A program made the position numbers and the translations under genes. This document shows positions 10,306 to 18,634 of a DNA stretch of 42,420 nucleotides, piece by piece. Below the pieces are notes generated by a model, which was given only the letters and a program-made list of their open reading frames with translations, did no database searches and was not told the origin of the DNA. Source of the DNA: Mesostigma viride (lineage: Eukaryota > Streptophyta > Mesostigmatophyceae > Mesostigmatales > Mesostigmataceae). The first letter of the stretch is position 1; every line of letters begins with the position of its first letter. The stretch covers positions 1-42,420 of the forward strand of contig RPFO01000558.1 of the NCBI GenBank assembly GCA_009746045.1, given 5' to 3'.

Positions 10306-12631
10306 GAAGCAGGACAAGGAGGACAAGTCTTCTCAGCGGTGCACCCGCTGTGGCATGAAGTACCACCTGCGGCCCACCTGCCGCAAGAACGTGGACGAGC
10401 TGGGGCATTTGGACGTCCTGTGCCACAAGTGCCACGGGCCGCCCCACGGTGACCCCAAGGACTGCAAGCGGCCTCCTTACGGCAAGAAGTGTGAGTCTCC
10501 CTCTCATGCTGGCTTGAGTGTGCCTGCTTCACCTTCTTCTTCTGCATGCCCCACTGTCAGAGCAGTGAGCAGTTCTGGAAAGGTGCTACAGCTGGTTTCA
10601 GAAGATTATGTCTCTAAACCAACCTTCACATCTATGGTTCCCAAGGTGTGCAGAGTGTCCCCAGCAGAGGATGCTCAGATCAGTTTTCAGGAGCTTGCTT
10701 TGCAGTTGCATTTCCTTTATGGGCATGAAGTGAGTGCAGAGGTGGTGGCAGCAGCAATAGGGGGGGCAGCACTCAGACGTGCATGCCAGGTGGTCAGATC
10801 CCACTGCCAGCATTGTCAGTTCAATGCACCCAAACCCCCTAAGTGGCATGTAGCTACCCCACCTAAGAGCAAGGGCAGGGTGGTAGGAGATGTCTTTCAT
10901 ATCAAAGGACAATCTTACTTGGCACTTAAAGATGCATGGTCAAGGTACACAACCATTGAACCATTACCTGGAATGGACAAGACACAGTTGCTCAGGGCTC
11001 TCTTGATTGCTCAGGCCAGGTACTACCCTGTGGAGGCATTGTTACTGGATCAGCAGTTCACATGTCTTGCCAATGAACCAGGGTGTGAGGCTATTGATCT
11101 GGCTGGGCTAGAAGATCATGAGAGGCAAGGCATTATTGAAAGGGCCATCAGGTCCATTAAAACCCTTGTAGCCAAAGAAGATGGCAATCTGCTGGCTGAC
11201 AGTGGGTCCTATGCTGACAGAGCTCTGTGGTCCACCAGGTTGTGCCAAGTCCTCAACAGGAGGCCACTCATGAAAACCCCACAAGGGGTGGTCATTACAC
11301 CAGATGGATTGCATGCAGGCATTTATCCACCTGAGGTACTAGCCCTCTACAACGCACAGCGAGCACAGACAGCTAGCAGGTTAGCTGTCAAGGATGCAAA
11401 GCATCCACGTCCCACCTTCAGAGAAGGGGATCAGGTCCTATTCTACAAGGAGTCGGGACTAGGCAAGGTGGGTACCTGGCATGGGCCAGCCACCATCCTA
11501 AAGTTTAACACCACTGGCAGGACAGTGTTAGTTAAACACAATGACACGGGAAAAATTCACAGGTGTTCACCTCACAGGATGAAATTGTATTTTCCAACTG
11601 TGTCAGACGTGGCAGAGGAGGAAGAGCTGTTGGCCGACAGCCCTGTACAGTTGCCTGGCATCCCAGCGTTGCCCAGTGAGTGGTTGTTTGGAACACCCAC
11701 TGGTGAGTGTGAGAGCCACACCCACTGTGACACCCAGGTCACCCTTGATGATTGCAGGCAGTCACTGCAGGATTGGCCCCCTGCAGCAGAGGGTCACATT
11801 GGCAAAACAGGTGATCAGCAACCTATCACCTCTACAAGTGTGAACATAGCTCAGCCACTAGCTGCACCTTCCAAACGCAGCCTAGCAGACGCTGTTCGCA
11901 TTTTACAAGCAGCTCATAGAGCCAAAGCTCAAACTGCTGCAGGATCAGCTAAGGTGGGGAAGGTTGGGCAGAATGACAATAGCCCATTTATGGTTGCAGT
12001 GGACACACAAGCCCAGGTCAGCATTATCAGTGCCCTGGCTGTGCCCCATTTGCCTTTGGAACCTTCACCCTGGCACCATGTGGCTGATTTCTCAGGGCAG
12101 TCATCCCTCAAGGTATTAGGTCAGGTCATGTTGACTATACTCGGTATCCCCACTCCTTTTCAGGTATTGGAAGGTTATAAAGGGAATGCTTTGTTGGGGG
12201 ATCCTTTTCTCTGTTACCCTGGTGTCCTCATATCCAGTGATAGACTATCCATCCAGGACATGGGTGGTGTTGATCTGAATCATTTCAAAATTTCTCTTGA
12301 AAAACTTCTTAACACCAACATTGCTTCTGTAAAATTTGCTACACCCAAGTATGCCCCAGGGCAAGAACCCTGTGTGGCAGACCTGGTTCACAACCAAAAA
12401 CTTCATCCCAACTCATTTGGATTGGGCAAGCATGATGTGGCTAAAATGTCTCCTCTTTCTTATGAACAGATAGAGCAAGACTGTCGCACACACATAGGAT
12501 TCCTAAAATGGGTGGAGGCCTTTAACAAGGCCAGGGAAGAATGGGTAGTGCCAGATCCTCTTAGTCCTTCTCATACTCCCCTGTCACACCTATTGACAAA
12601 AAGCCTGCAGGGTGCAAGCACTTGCGCCTGA
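9221..12631 (+). CDS. Gag-integrase-protease polyprotein of the Copia-type element
   Basis: This is an open frame of 1136 codons, with its first ATG at 9287. Numbering is from 9221. A helical capsid-like region spans about residues 85-260. A Gly-Lys tract (about 305-330) and a poly-Asn tract (about 335-363) follow. Zinc knuckle 1 is C374-C377-H382-C387 (CX2CX4HX4C). A second, longer one is C401-C404-H409-C415. The integrase has H497-H502-C529-C532, then D557, D610 and E640. The last spacing is 29 residues rather than about 35, and D610 is followed by QQ instead of NG. A WHGP motif further on resembles the integrase C-terminal module of Gypsy elements. A retropepsin-like segment follows at about 925-1010, with D928-T929-Q930 and a later LLGD. 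The active-site Gly is replaced by Gln. The frame stops where RT begins. Confidence 0.85.
10222..10308 (+). repeat. Asn-codon (AAC) microsatellite within gag-pol
   Basis: About 28 near-uninterrupted AAC codons encode a poly-Asn linker between the Gly-Lys tract and the first zinc knuckle. One AGT interrupts the run. Lengths of such tracts vary between copies by slippage, and length changes by whole codons keep the frame. Confidence 0.9.
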
Positions 12632-14049
12632 AGTTTGTGTGTAAACATAAGCCAGCAGCAGATGGGTCAGTCATCTTTCATGCTAGACCTTGTGTGACAG
12701 AGTTCAAGGGCACCACTGATCTGACAGAGGCAGAGTTGTACACGCCAGGCATTCAGCAAACATCCCTAAAAATCTTGCTGTCTGTCTTTGTGGGTCATCT
12801 CAATGATGGGGATGACTATATCTGTAAGGCTACAGACATTAAAAGGGCTTTCCTGAAAGGCTCACCTGAGATAGCACAACAAGTGTGGCATGGTCAGGTG
12901 TACGTAGTCTCCACTCCCAGAGTTTGGGCAAAACACATCCCTCAGCAGTACCTGAAAGCTAACATAGGTGTTGAAGGGCTGCAATCAGCTCCTCGCATTT
13001 TCAGGATGTCAGCTCAGGCTGTGTTTGAAAAGTTAGGGGCTAGATATGATGACATAGACCCTTGCTTCTTTGTGGTCCCACACCCTCATGGCATTCTCAC
13101 CTTTGTGTGGCATGGGGATGATCAGCTGATTGCTGGGCCAAGGCGTGCTGTGGATGATTTTATTCAACAAGTGTCACAGCATTTTGAGATTGGCAAGCAA
13201 GTAGAGCTGGGCACCACTGCCATAAAATTTTGTGGCACAATGTTACAACTCCAGCAGCATCAAAACCAGTGGGTGTGTGCACTCTACTCTCCCAATGATT
13301 ACATGCACAGCTGCTTGGAGGTTTTGCAAACAAAAATCAAACCTGGAGCCTGTCCTACCATTAGAGGCAAGCTGGGGTGGTTGTGCTCAACGTGTGCACC
13401 TCACCTGGCTGTGGTTAGCAGAGTTGATGATGATGTCTTGATGCAAGTAGGTCACAAAGCCATCACCAAAACTCTCCAGGAGGGCCCTCCCCTTATCTTG
13501 CACTCCTTGGATCTCCACAAAACCATTCACATCCAAGCTATGATGGATAGTTCCATGGAGTCCAGGCAGATTACCAAGATGCAGGCAAGGGAGTCAGGCT
13601 TGTATTTTGTGCAGAATGATGATGCACCCTTGTCTCTCATTTCATGGTACAGCCGGTTGCATAGACGCAAGGCTGTCAGCAGCAATGCTGCTGAGTGCAG
13701 GGCAGTGGTGTCAGCAGTGCTTCATGCCAGGTACTTGAATCATGTGCTGGTTTGGTTGCAGATGCAAGCAGGCAGCAATGCTGGGGTGGTGGCACACTTG
13801 CTCACTGACAGTCAGTCAGTCCTCAGTTTCCTTGCTAACCCCTATGCTGTCCACACTGATCTTGACTGGGTGGTCCTGAAACAGGAGTCCACCTACTGGG
13901 AGTCCACCCGTCACGTGGAGGACAAACACAACGCTGCTGATGCACTCACTAAAGTGCCTCAGCAGGCAGCTGAACAATATCAGCTGTTGTACCACTTGAT
14001 GAACCCCTATGGCAAGCAGGCAACCCTGCCCCATAGGGGGGACGCCTAG
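12622..14049 (+). CDS. Copia reverse transcriptase and RNase H
   Basis: The 475-codon frame is numbered from the TTG at 12622, but it is open from 12565 and family resemblance begins upstream of 12622. The RT has the DIKRAFLKG motif with catalytic D72 and HGDDQ with D166-D167. That motif is GDD where most Copia elements have YVDD. RNase H follows, with D309, E358 (AAECRAVV), D396 (LLTDSQSV) and D440 (NAADALTK), so all four acidic residues are present. No start codon suits independent translation. The frame is one base behind the upstream frame and they overlap, so a -1 ribosomal frameshift or a missing base would join them. C5 and A5 runs lie in or near the overlap. Both catalytic centres look intact. 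Confidence 0.9.
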   Translation: MRLKFVCKHKPAADGSVIFHARPCVTEFKGTTDLTEAELYTPGIQQTSLKILLSVFVGHLNDGDDYICKATDIKRAFLKGSPEIAQQVWHGQVYVVSTPRVWAKHIPQQYLKANIGVEGLQSAPRIFRMSAQAVFEKLGARYDDIDPCFFVVPHPHGILTFVWHGDDQLIAGPRRAVDDFIQQVSQHFEIGKQVELGTTAIKFCGTMLQLQQHQNQWVCALYSPNDYMHSCLEVLQTKIKPGACPTIRGKLGWLCSTCAPHLAVVSRVDDDVLMQVGHKAITKTLQEGPPLILHSLDLHKTIHIQAMMDSSMESRQITKMQARESGLYFVQNDDAPLSLISWYSRLHRRKAVSSNAAECRAVVSAVLHARYLNHVLVWLQMQAGSNAGVVAHLLTDSQSVLSFLANPYAVHTDLDWVVLKQESTYWESTRHVEDKHNAADALTKVPQQAAEQYQLLYHLMNPYGKQATLPHRGDA

Positions 14050-15095
14050 CAGGGTCCTGTTCACCAGGGCCGCCTAGGTCACCCAGTACCCCTTGGGCAG
14101 GTCCAAGGGGTAGGTTGTGGCTTCCAGCAGGGGGGTTGGTTGGAGTCTGTTTTTCATACATCTGCGTGCCCTATGCCCAATAAAATCTGTTTTGATTTTC
14201 TCAACACCATGGAATTTCGTTATGCACACCTTCATAGGTGGGCATGGGATGTATCTCACACCTTTATTCCCTAGGGCGTATGCCTTGGTGGAATGGCCTT
14301 GAGCTCAGTGGCTCAGGTGCCCCCATTCAAGTGGAGGGTCAAAGCTCCCTTGACAGGTGGTTACCCAGGACCCCAGTTCACTGTGGATATCCTGGGCCAC
14401 CTGGCCTTACTGTTCAGTGGCAGTAAGGCATGGGTGCTGTCATGTTGTCTAGTACAACGTGCTCAGCACAGGTGCAGGATGAAATATTCCTGTCACCTGT
14501 CACCAGGACTTCAGTCACCCATGTGCAGGGCAGGGGTGGCTGGTCTCCCACGTTGTGCAGGTGCAATGTGGCCAGGTCCAGGATGTCATAGTCCTGTCAC
14601 CTGTCACTCGGACTTCAGCCCCCTCTGTGCAGGGCAGGGGTGGCTGGTCCTCACATGTTGTGCAGGTACAACATGGACAGTGCAGGGTGCAATAAACCTG
14701 TCCACTGTCACTCCTCAGGTTGCAGGTAACCTGAGCTCAGTTGACCCAGCCTGGCTGGGTATTTTTCTCTGAGTGGGCGATGATGATGGAACAACATGGA
14801 ACCTCTTAAACGGTTACCTTGGCATTTTTTTACAAGGGCTCTCTTGGCTGGTGGTGCACTCCCTGGATAGGCAGACAGGCATAGCTATCTCCCTTGTGAG
14901 CTCGCGAGGAGGAGGAACTCCCCGGGCATGTTGAGCTAAACGTGATGCCATCACAAGTATTGCACGAGTTCTGGGGCCCATCTTTTTCAGTCCAGATGTT
15001 GCAGTATGGGTGTCAGTTGCTCAGCACCTCAGTCAGCTTGGAGTCAGTCTCCTAGCTGGGCAGGGTCAGGCTTGAAGTCGCTAGCCTTCAACCTG
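14050..15095 (+). other. 3' non-coding part of the retrotransposon
   Basis: No supported gene lies here. From about 14440 to 14720 there are two to three diverged copies of a roughly 106 bp unit, marked by CCTGTCACCTGTCAC and by GTGCAGGGCAGGGGTGG. ACCTGAGCTCAGT and similar short inverted motifs occur near 14730. Long 3' untranslated spacers of this kind are common in LTR elements. The 159-codon frame at 14293-14772 follows the repeat and has no motif. Confidence 0.6.
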
Positions 15096-15113
15096 AAAGG
15101 AAAACATAATGGG
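15096..15113 (+). other. Polypurine tract candidate
   Basis: GAAAGGAAAACATAATGGG directly precedes the 3' LTR. It is purine-rich with two interruptions (C and T) and ends in GGG, as expected for plus-strand priming at the LTR boundary. Confidence 0.5.
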
Positions 15114-15568
15114 AGTTAGATGAGATGCTTAGGCTGACACACGGATTTCCGGCCTGCGCGCCGCGTATTGCCTACCGCGGCTGAGCGGGACACCTCAGTA
15201 CAGTACGGCAGGGTGTACGGTACTGAGGTGTCATGTGGACCGATGTGCGGTTAGTGCCAGACTGTTCCTAGGTGCTAGCTCGACCCGCCAGGTCCGGTGT
15301 AGCCGGGCCTGACGGGCCGAGTCTTAGCTGGATGCTAGTGACGTGGTCGCATGGCATTGCAGTGTACACTTGTCCACTGGTAGTGTGCTGCAGGTAGCAC
15401 CGCCATAGGCATATAGGCGTAGCACTGGGGAGTGCCACAGCACCCGAGTCTGCCCAGTTCCATTCTGAGCCCTCAGCTTTCATCTCTCTCTCATTGTATT
15501 ATTGTAATACAATCATCATTCGCTCTCAGCTTTCGCAGTTGTTCGTCGTCCCTAGTCTCCATCCAACT
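15114..15568 (+). repeat. 3' LTR (455 bp)
   Basis: Same length and, by eye, same sequence as 7107-7561, including the 13 bp inverted repeat (15189-15201 with 15220-15232). It ends with AACT just before the target duplication. Identity of the two LTRs marks a recent insertion, or recent conversion between them. Confidence 0.92.
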
Positions 15569-15573
15569 TGGGG
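15569..15573. repeat. Target-site duplication TGGGG, right copy
   Basis: This matches 7102-7106. The next base, 15574, continues the host reading frame as GGC GAC. Confidence 0.85.
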
Positions 15574-16292
15574 GGCGACCTTCCCGCCCTGAAGGCGCCC
15601 CCTCGTGCTTTACGGTCGGACAAGTTTCCGGAGGAGGTCAAAGACATCGTCGGGAGTTACTGGTTGTCAGACCTAAACACGAGGGCGTCTCCCAACCATA
15701 AGGACGTGGTCAATGAGTTCGAAAGGAAGGGAAACGCCAGGATCCTCATTTCCTCCCAGGGCGGAAGGTACTATTTGGACTCGCTTGAAACGATTTACAA
15801 GCGGTTCTGTTCTGACGCGTCGCCGTACAAGGGAGGTATCGTGACGACTGCGGACGGGACAAGGTACAAGGTGGGGTACACGAAGTTCGTGGAGTTCATG
15901 CCCAAGTGCGTAAAGGGCGTGTGGAAGGACCGGGACTTGTGCGCATGCGAAAAGCACGTCGTCTTCGAGTCTCTGCTCTCTGCCTTCGCCAAAGGCGTCA
16001 AGGAGTTGAAGAGCACGCTGGAGATCGAGGAGAGGGAGGGTATCCCTTCCGTGCCTGACAATGCCCATGATTTCGTTCGACGTTTCACCTGCCACAGGGC
16101 TGAGAGGGGGGAGGGGGGCAAGGAGGGGGGAGGACGGGCGGCCCGTTCGTTAACGTCCCAATGAACTGCTTGGAAGGGACGTGCAACGAGTGTGGGATTT
16201 CCGAGTTCATCGTGACGGACCAGATGAAGGGGTGGACAAAGAAGTACACGTGGTTCGACTTCATTAAGGAGGGCACAGCGCCCCGTGGGACG

Positions 16293-16548
16293 GTAAGCAT
16301 GTATATTTGCATCGTTGAATATATATATGTAGACTTTCATACTTCCAACGGCCGTTGGCGTTGGGAAATTCCCAGCTGCTGACTTCCATTCTTCGGTCAA
16401 TCCATGGTGCGCGGGCATGTATATTTGCATCGTTGAATATATATATGTAGACTTTCATACTTCCAACGGCCGTTGGCGTTGGGAAATTCCCAGCTGCTGA
16501 CTTCCATTCTTCGGTCAATCCATGGTGCGCGGGTGTGTTGTGTTGCAG
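16293..16548 (+). other. Intron 1 with a 118 bp tandem duplication
   Basis: GTAAGC starts the intron and TTGTGTTGCAG ends it; it is phase 0. It is almost wholly two direct copies of a 118 bp unit (about 16297-16414 and 16415-16532). Each copy contains one perfect CCAACGGCCGTTGG (16345-16358 and 16463-16476). The copies differ little, so the duplication is recent. Open frames on either strand are incidental. Confidence 0.8.
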
Positions 16549-17304
16549 GAGGAGGATGTGGCGCCGCAAATGAACCTGCAGCAAAAACTCATCAAGTCAA
16601 CCCTCTCGGAGCTCCATGAACTCATTACGGCGCGCTTCCCGGAATTCGCCATTCACGTCCATACATGGGCCTGGCAGCACCACGCTTACAAGGAGTGCAT
16701 TGACGTGATGCCGCTGGGAACGGTGGTGGTCCTGATGGACTACTCGGAGAACTATTCGGACCACCTGCAGAAACAGTTGCAGGCGCAGTACTGGTACCCA
16801 AGTAGTTACGTCCTGATGCCGGTGATCGTGATGTACCGTGATCCCGTATCGCTGGAAATCAAAAGGGTGAAGCACGATTACATGGGGAAGGACGTACCGA
16901 GGAATGCCCAGACCCTGGAGTTCGTGATGAAGAATACCCTTAACGTGCTGAGGGAGGAGGGGGTGGAGGTGAGGAACTGGATCAGTTGGTCCGACAACTG
17001 TAAGGAGCAGTTCCAATCCCGGTATGTGTTGGCGATGGCTGCGGACCTGCTCGAGGCCGACCCCGACTTGGAATCATTGGAGTGGAACTACTCGTGTGCA
17101 GGACATGGGAAGGGGGAGTCGGACGGGGAGGGGGGGACGGTCAAAAGCATCCTCAAAAGAGCGCAGATGCAGGAGGACAATCGGAACCTGAATACGGTGG
17201 AGGCACTGGTGGCCTACCTGAACCGGGATTGGAGAACCGGCAAAGACTCGAGTCGACCATCGGCACAATCGGACGTGGTTCGACGGGCATTTCTTCTCGA
17301 TAAC

Positions 17305-17606
17305 GTAAGTAAAGACAGTTGCTTTCTGGTGGTCAAGTGCAGTTCTATAATTTGTCTCTGGTTACACTTTACAGAGGACAGCTTCCTTGATGCAGTTTGA
17401 AGTTTCATAAGGCCAACGGCCGTTGGAGCTGGAAAATCGTATAATTGTTGAGTGCCAACGGCCGTTGGAGTTGAGAAATGTACTTATATAAAGTTTCCAA
17501 GGGCCAACGGCCGTTGGAGTTGGGAAATCTTATAATTGTTGAGTGCCAACGGCCGTTGGAGTTGGGAAATGTGCTGTGATGTTGTTTCATGGAATTACAA
17601 TTGCAG
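17305..17606 (+). other. Intron 2 with four palindromes
   Basis: It runs from GTAAGT to ACAATTGCAG and is phase 0, 302 bases. CCAACGGCCGTTGG occurs at 17413, 17455, 17504 and 17546. The flanks GAGTTGGGAAAT and ATAATTGTTGAGTG recur, so the intron body is a short tandem array (pairs repeated at about 91 bp). The splice sites lie outside the array. Confidence 0.8.
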
Positions 17607-18274
17607 ATTCTCACGTCCGGTAAGGAGCGAGGCCCGATCCGAGATATCTCCACGGCACACCAGTGGCGACTGGACAAAAAGGGCGAGCGGGTCGAGGTGG
17701 TAAAGCTCAGGCGTTTTTCATGCTTCAGTTGTGCGGAGTGCCGAGAGGGCAAGTGGACGACATGCCCAAACGATTGGAGCAGCTCGTCGTGGACTGTAAA
17801 ACTCCAGGCGAGTAAGTCGCGGAACCCCACGCGATATCCGGGAACCCGCCTGAACCACGTTCAAACGGCAAGAAACGAGTTGGGGCGTGGTTTGCAGGAG
17901 GGGGAGGCCGTCGCAGTCGCATCTGAGAGGGGGCACAAGGACCATGTGCCCGACCACCCGTACTGGTTGGCGAAAGTTGTTCGAGTCGCCCACCAACTCG
18001 ACAAGGATGAGTGTTTAAACAAACATACAGGGGGGGGGGCGAGGTTTTTAAGAAAGGCAACTGGGTAATGTACGTAAAATACTTCGAGAGGTGCTCCTCC
18101 TCCGGATCGGACGCCCGACGCTTCTTCTGGAACCCAGACGACCGAGAACCCTTAACTGCAATCGTGTGCTACCTGAGCGTCGCAAAGGTCACGAAGGGCA
18201 AGTGGGAAGGACATCCGGACAACACGCGACAGGGCTGGTTCACAATTGCGAAGAAGGTGGACGCCGAAATTACG

Positions 18275-18370
18275 GTACGTCATTCCAAACATTACTGTGT
18301 AAAATTGGTGTTTGTATGTCGCATGTGTTTTTTTGTCGACGGTCGTTCACCTTACTAATGTTACATACAG
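18275..18370 (+). other. Intron 3
   Basis: It runs from GTACGT to TTACATACAG and is phase 0, 96 bases. TTACTAATG, 10-20 bases before the acceptor, resembles a branch point. It carries no palindrome, unlike introns 1 and 2. Splicing leads to a seven-codon final exon that ends in TAG. Confidence 0.6.
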
Positions 18371-18433
18371 GGCAATCAGCCTATACTTTAGCTTGGCTGC
18401 ATGGCGCATGTCGCATATCTTAATTTCTCAAAG

Positions 18434-18447
18434 CCAACGGCCGTTGG
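18434..18447. repeat. Single palindrome copy after the transposase-like gene
   Basis: CCAACGGCCGTTGG lies about 43 bp after the stop codon. Its surroundings (TTTCTCAAAG before, ACTTACGAAACT after) match those of the copies at 40.1-40.6 kb better than those of the intron copies. Confidence 0.9.
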
Positions 18448-18595
18448 ACTTACGAAACTGGACAAGTGCCAAGTGCGGATTAGGTACTAAAATGGGCATT
18501 CTTGTTGAGGATGACCAGTTGTGTTTATATATTTTTGCATGGTGGCGGATGACTTGGCGTGTTGTTGCATTTTTACATACGGGTGTATGGTAGGC

Positions 18596-18627
18596 CTTAA
18601 ACCCTAAACCCCTACACTCCTAAACCA
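18596..18627 (-). repeat. Telomere-like sequence, CCCTAAA orientation
   Basis: TTAAACCCTAAACCCC and a nearby CCTAAACC give two to three imperfect copies of the plant-type telomere repeat. They mark the left edge of the GT-rich and satellite block. There are too few copies for a functional telomere. Confidence 0.55.
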
Positions 18628-18634
18628 TATTTAC

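Larger units (their letters stand above)
7107..15568 (+). mobile_element. Copia-type LTR retrotransposon, 8462 bp, young insertion
   Basis: The element is bounded by two 455 bp LTRs that appear identical by eye and by a 5 bp target duplication (TGGGG). The reverse transcriptase and RNase H are of Copia type. It sits in the same orientation as the gene it interrupts. Coding order is Gag, zinc knuckles, integrase, protease-like domain, RT, RNase H. The order is unusual, since Copia elements normally carry the protease before the integrase. The LTR ends are AGTT and AACT rather than the common TG and CA. Identical LTRs imply a very recent insertion. Even so, the 5' gag portion is broken among frames, and a frame change separates the integrase and RT frames. 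The frame changes could be programmed, decay, or sequence error. Confidence 0.92.
15574..18391 (+). pseudogene. Transposase-like gene: rest of exon 1 and exons 2-4
   Basis: Exons: 15574-16292, 16549-17304, 17607-18274, 18371-18391 (TAG). All introns are GT-AG and phase 0. With 6660-7106 the product is about 870 residues. Motifs in order: DLCACEKH (C-x-C and His, 15939-15959), C-x4-C-x2-C (16167-16193), MDYSENY with Asp at 16738, WSDNCKEQF with Asp at 16993, HGKGESDGEGG from 17104, a Cys cluster and a Trp/aromatic C-terminal module. From memory, this motif series marks an RNase H-fold, DDE-like transposase-type family known in metazoans and protists. I cannot name the superfamily. The frame breaks once near G runs at 16106-16130 and once at a G10 run (18030-18039). 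Each segment is one base short. The gene is also split by the retrotransposon. Confidence 0.72.

Noticed and set aside
9854-10507. Minus-strand frame with long poly-Val or poly-Leu
   Set aside because: It is the reverse reading of the AAC microsatellite and the Gly-Lys codons of gag.
18596-18627. A true chromosome end at the telomere-like sequence
   Set aside because: Only two to three imperfect units are present and unique coding sequence lies directly to the left.
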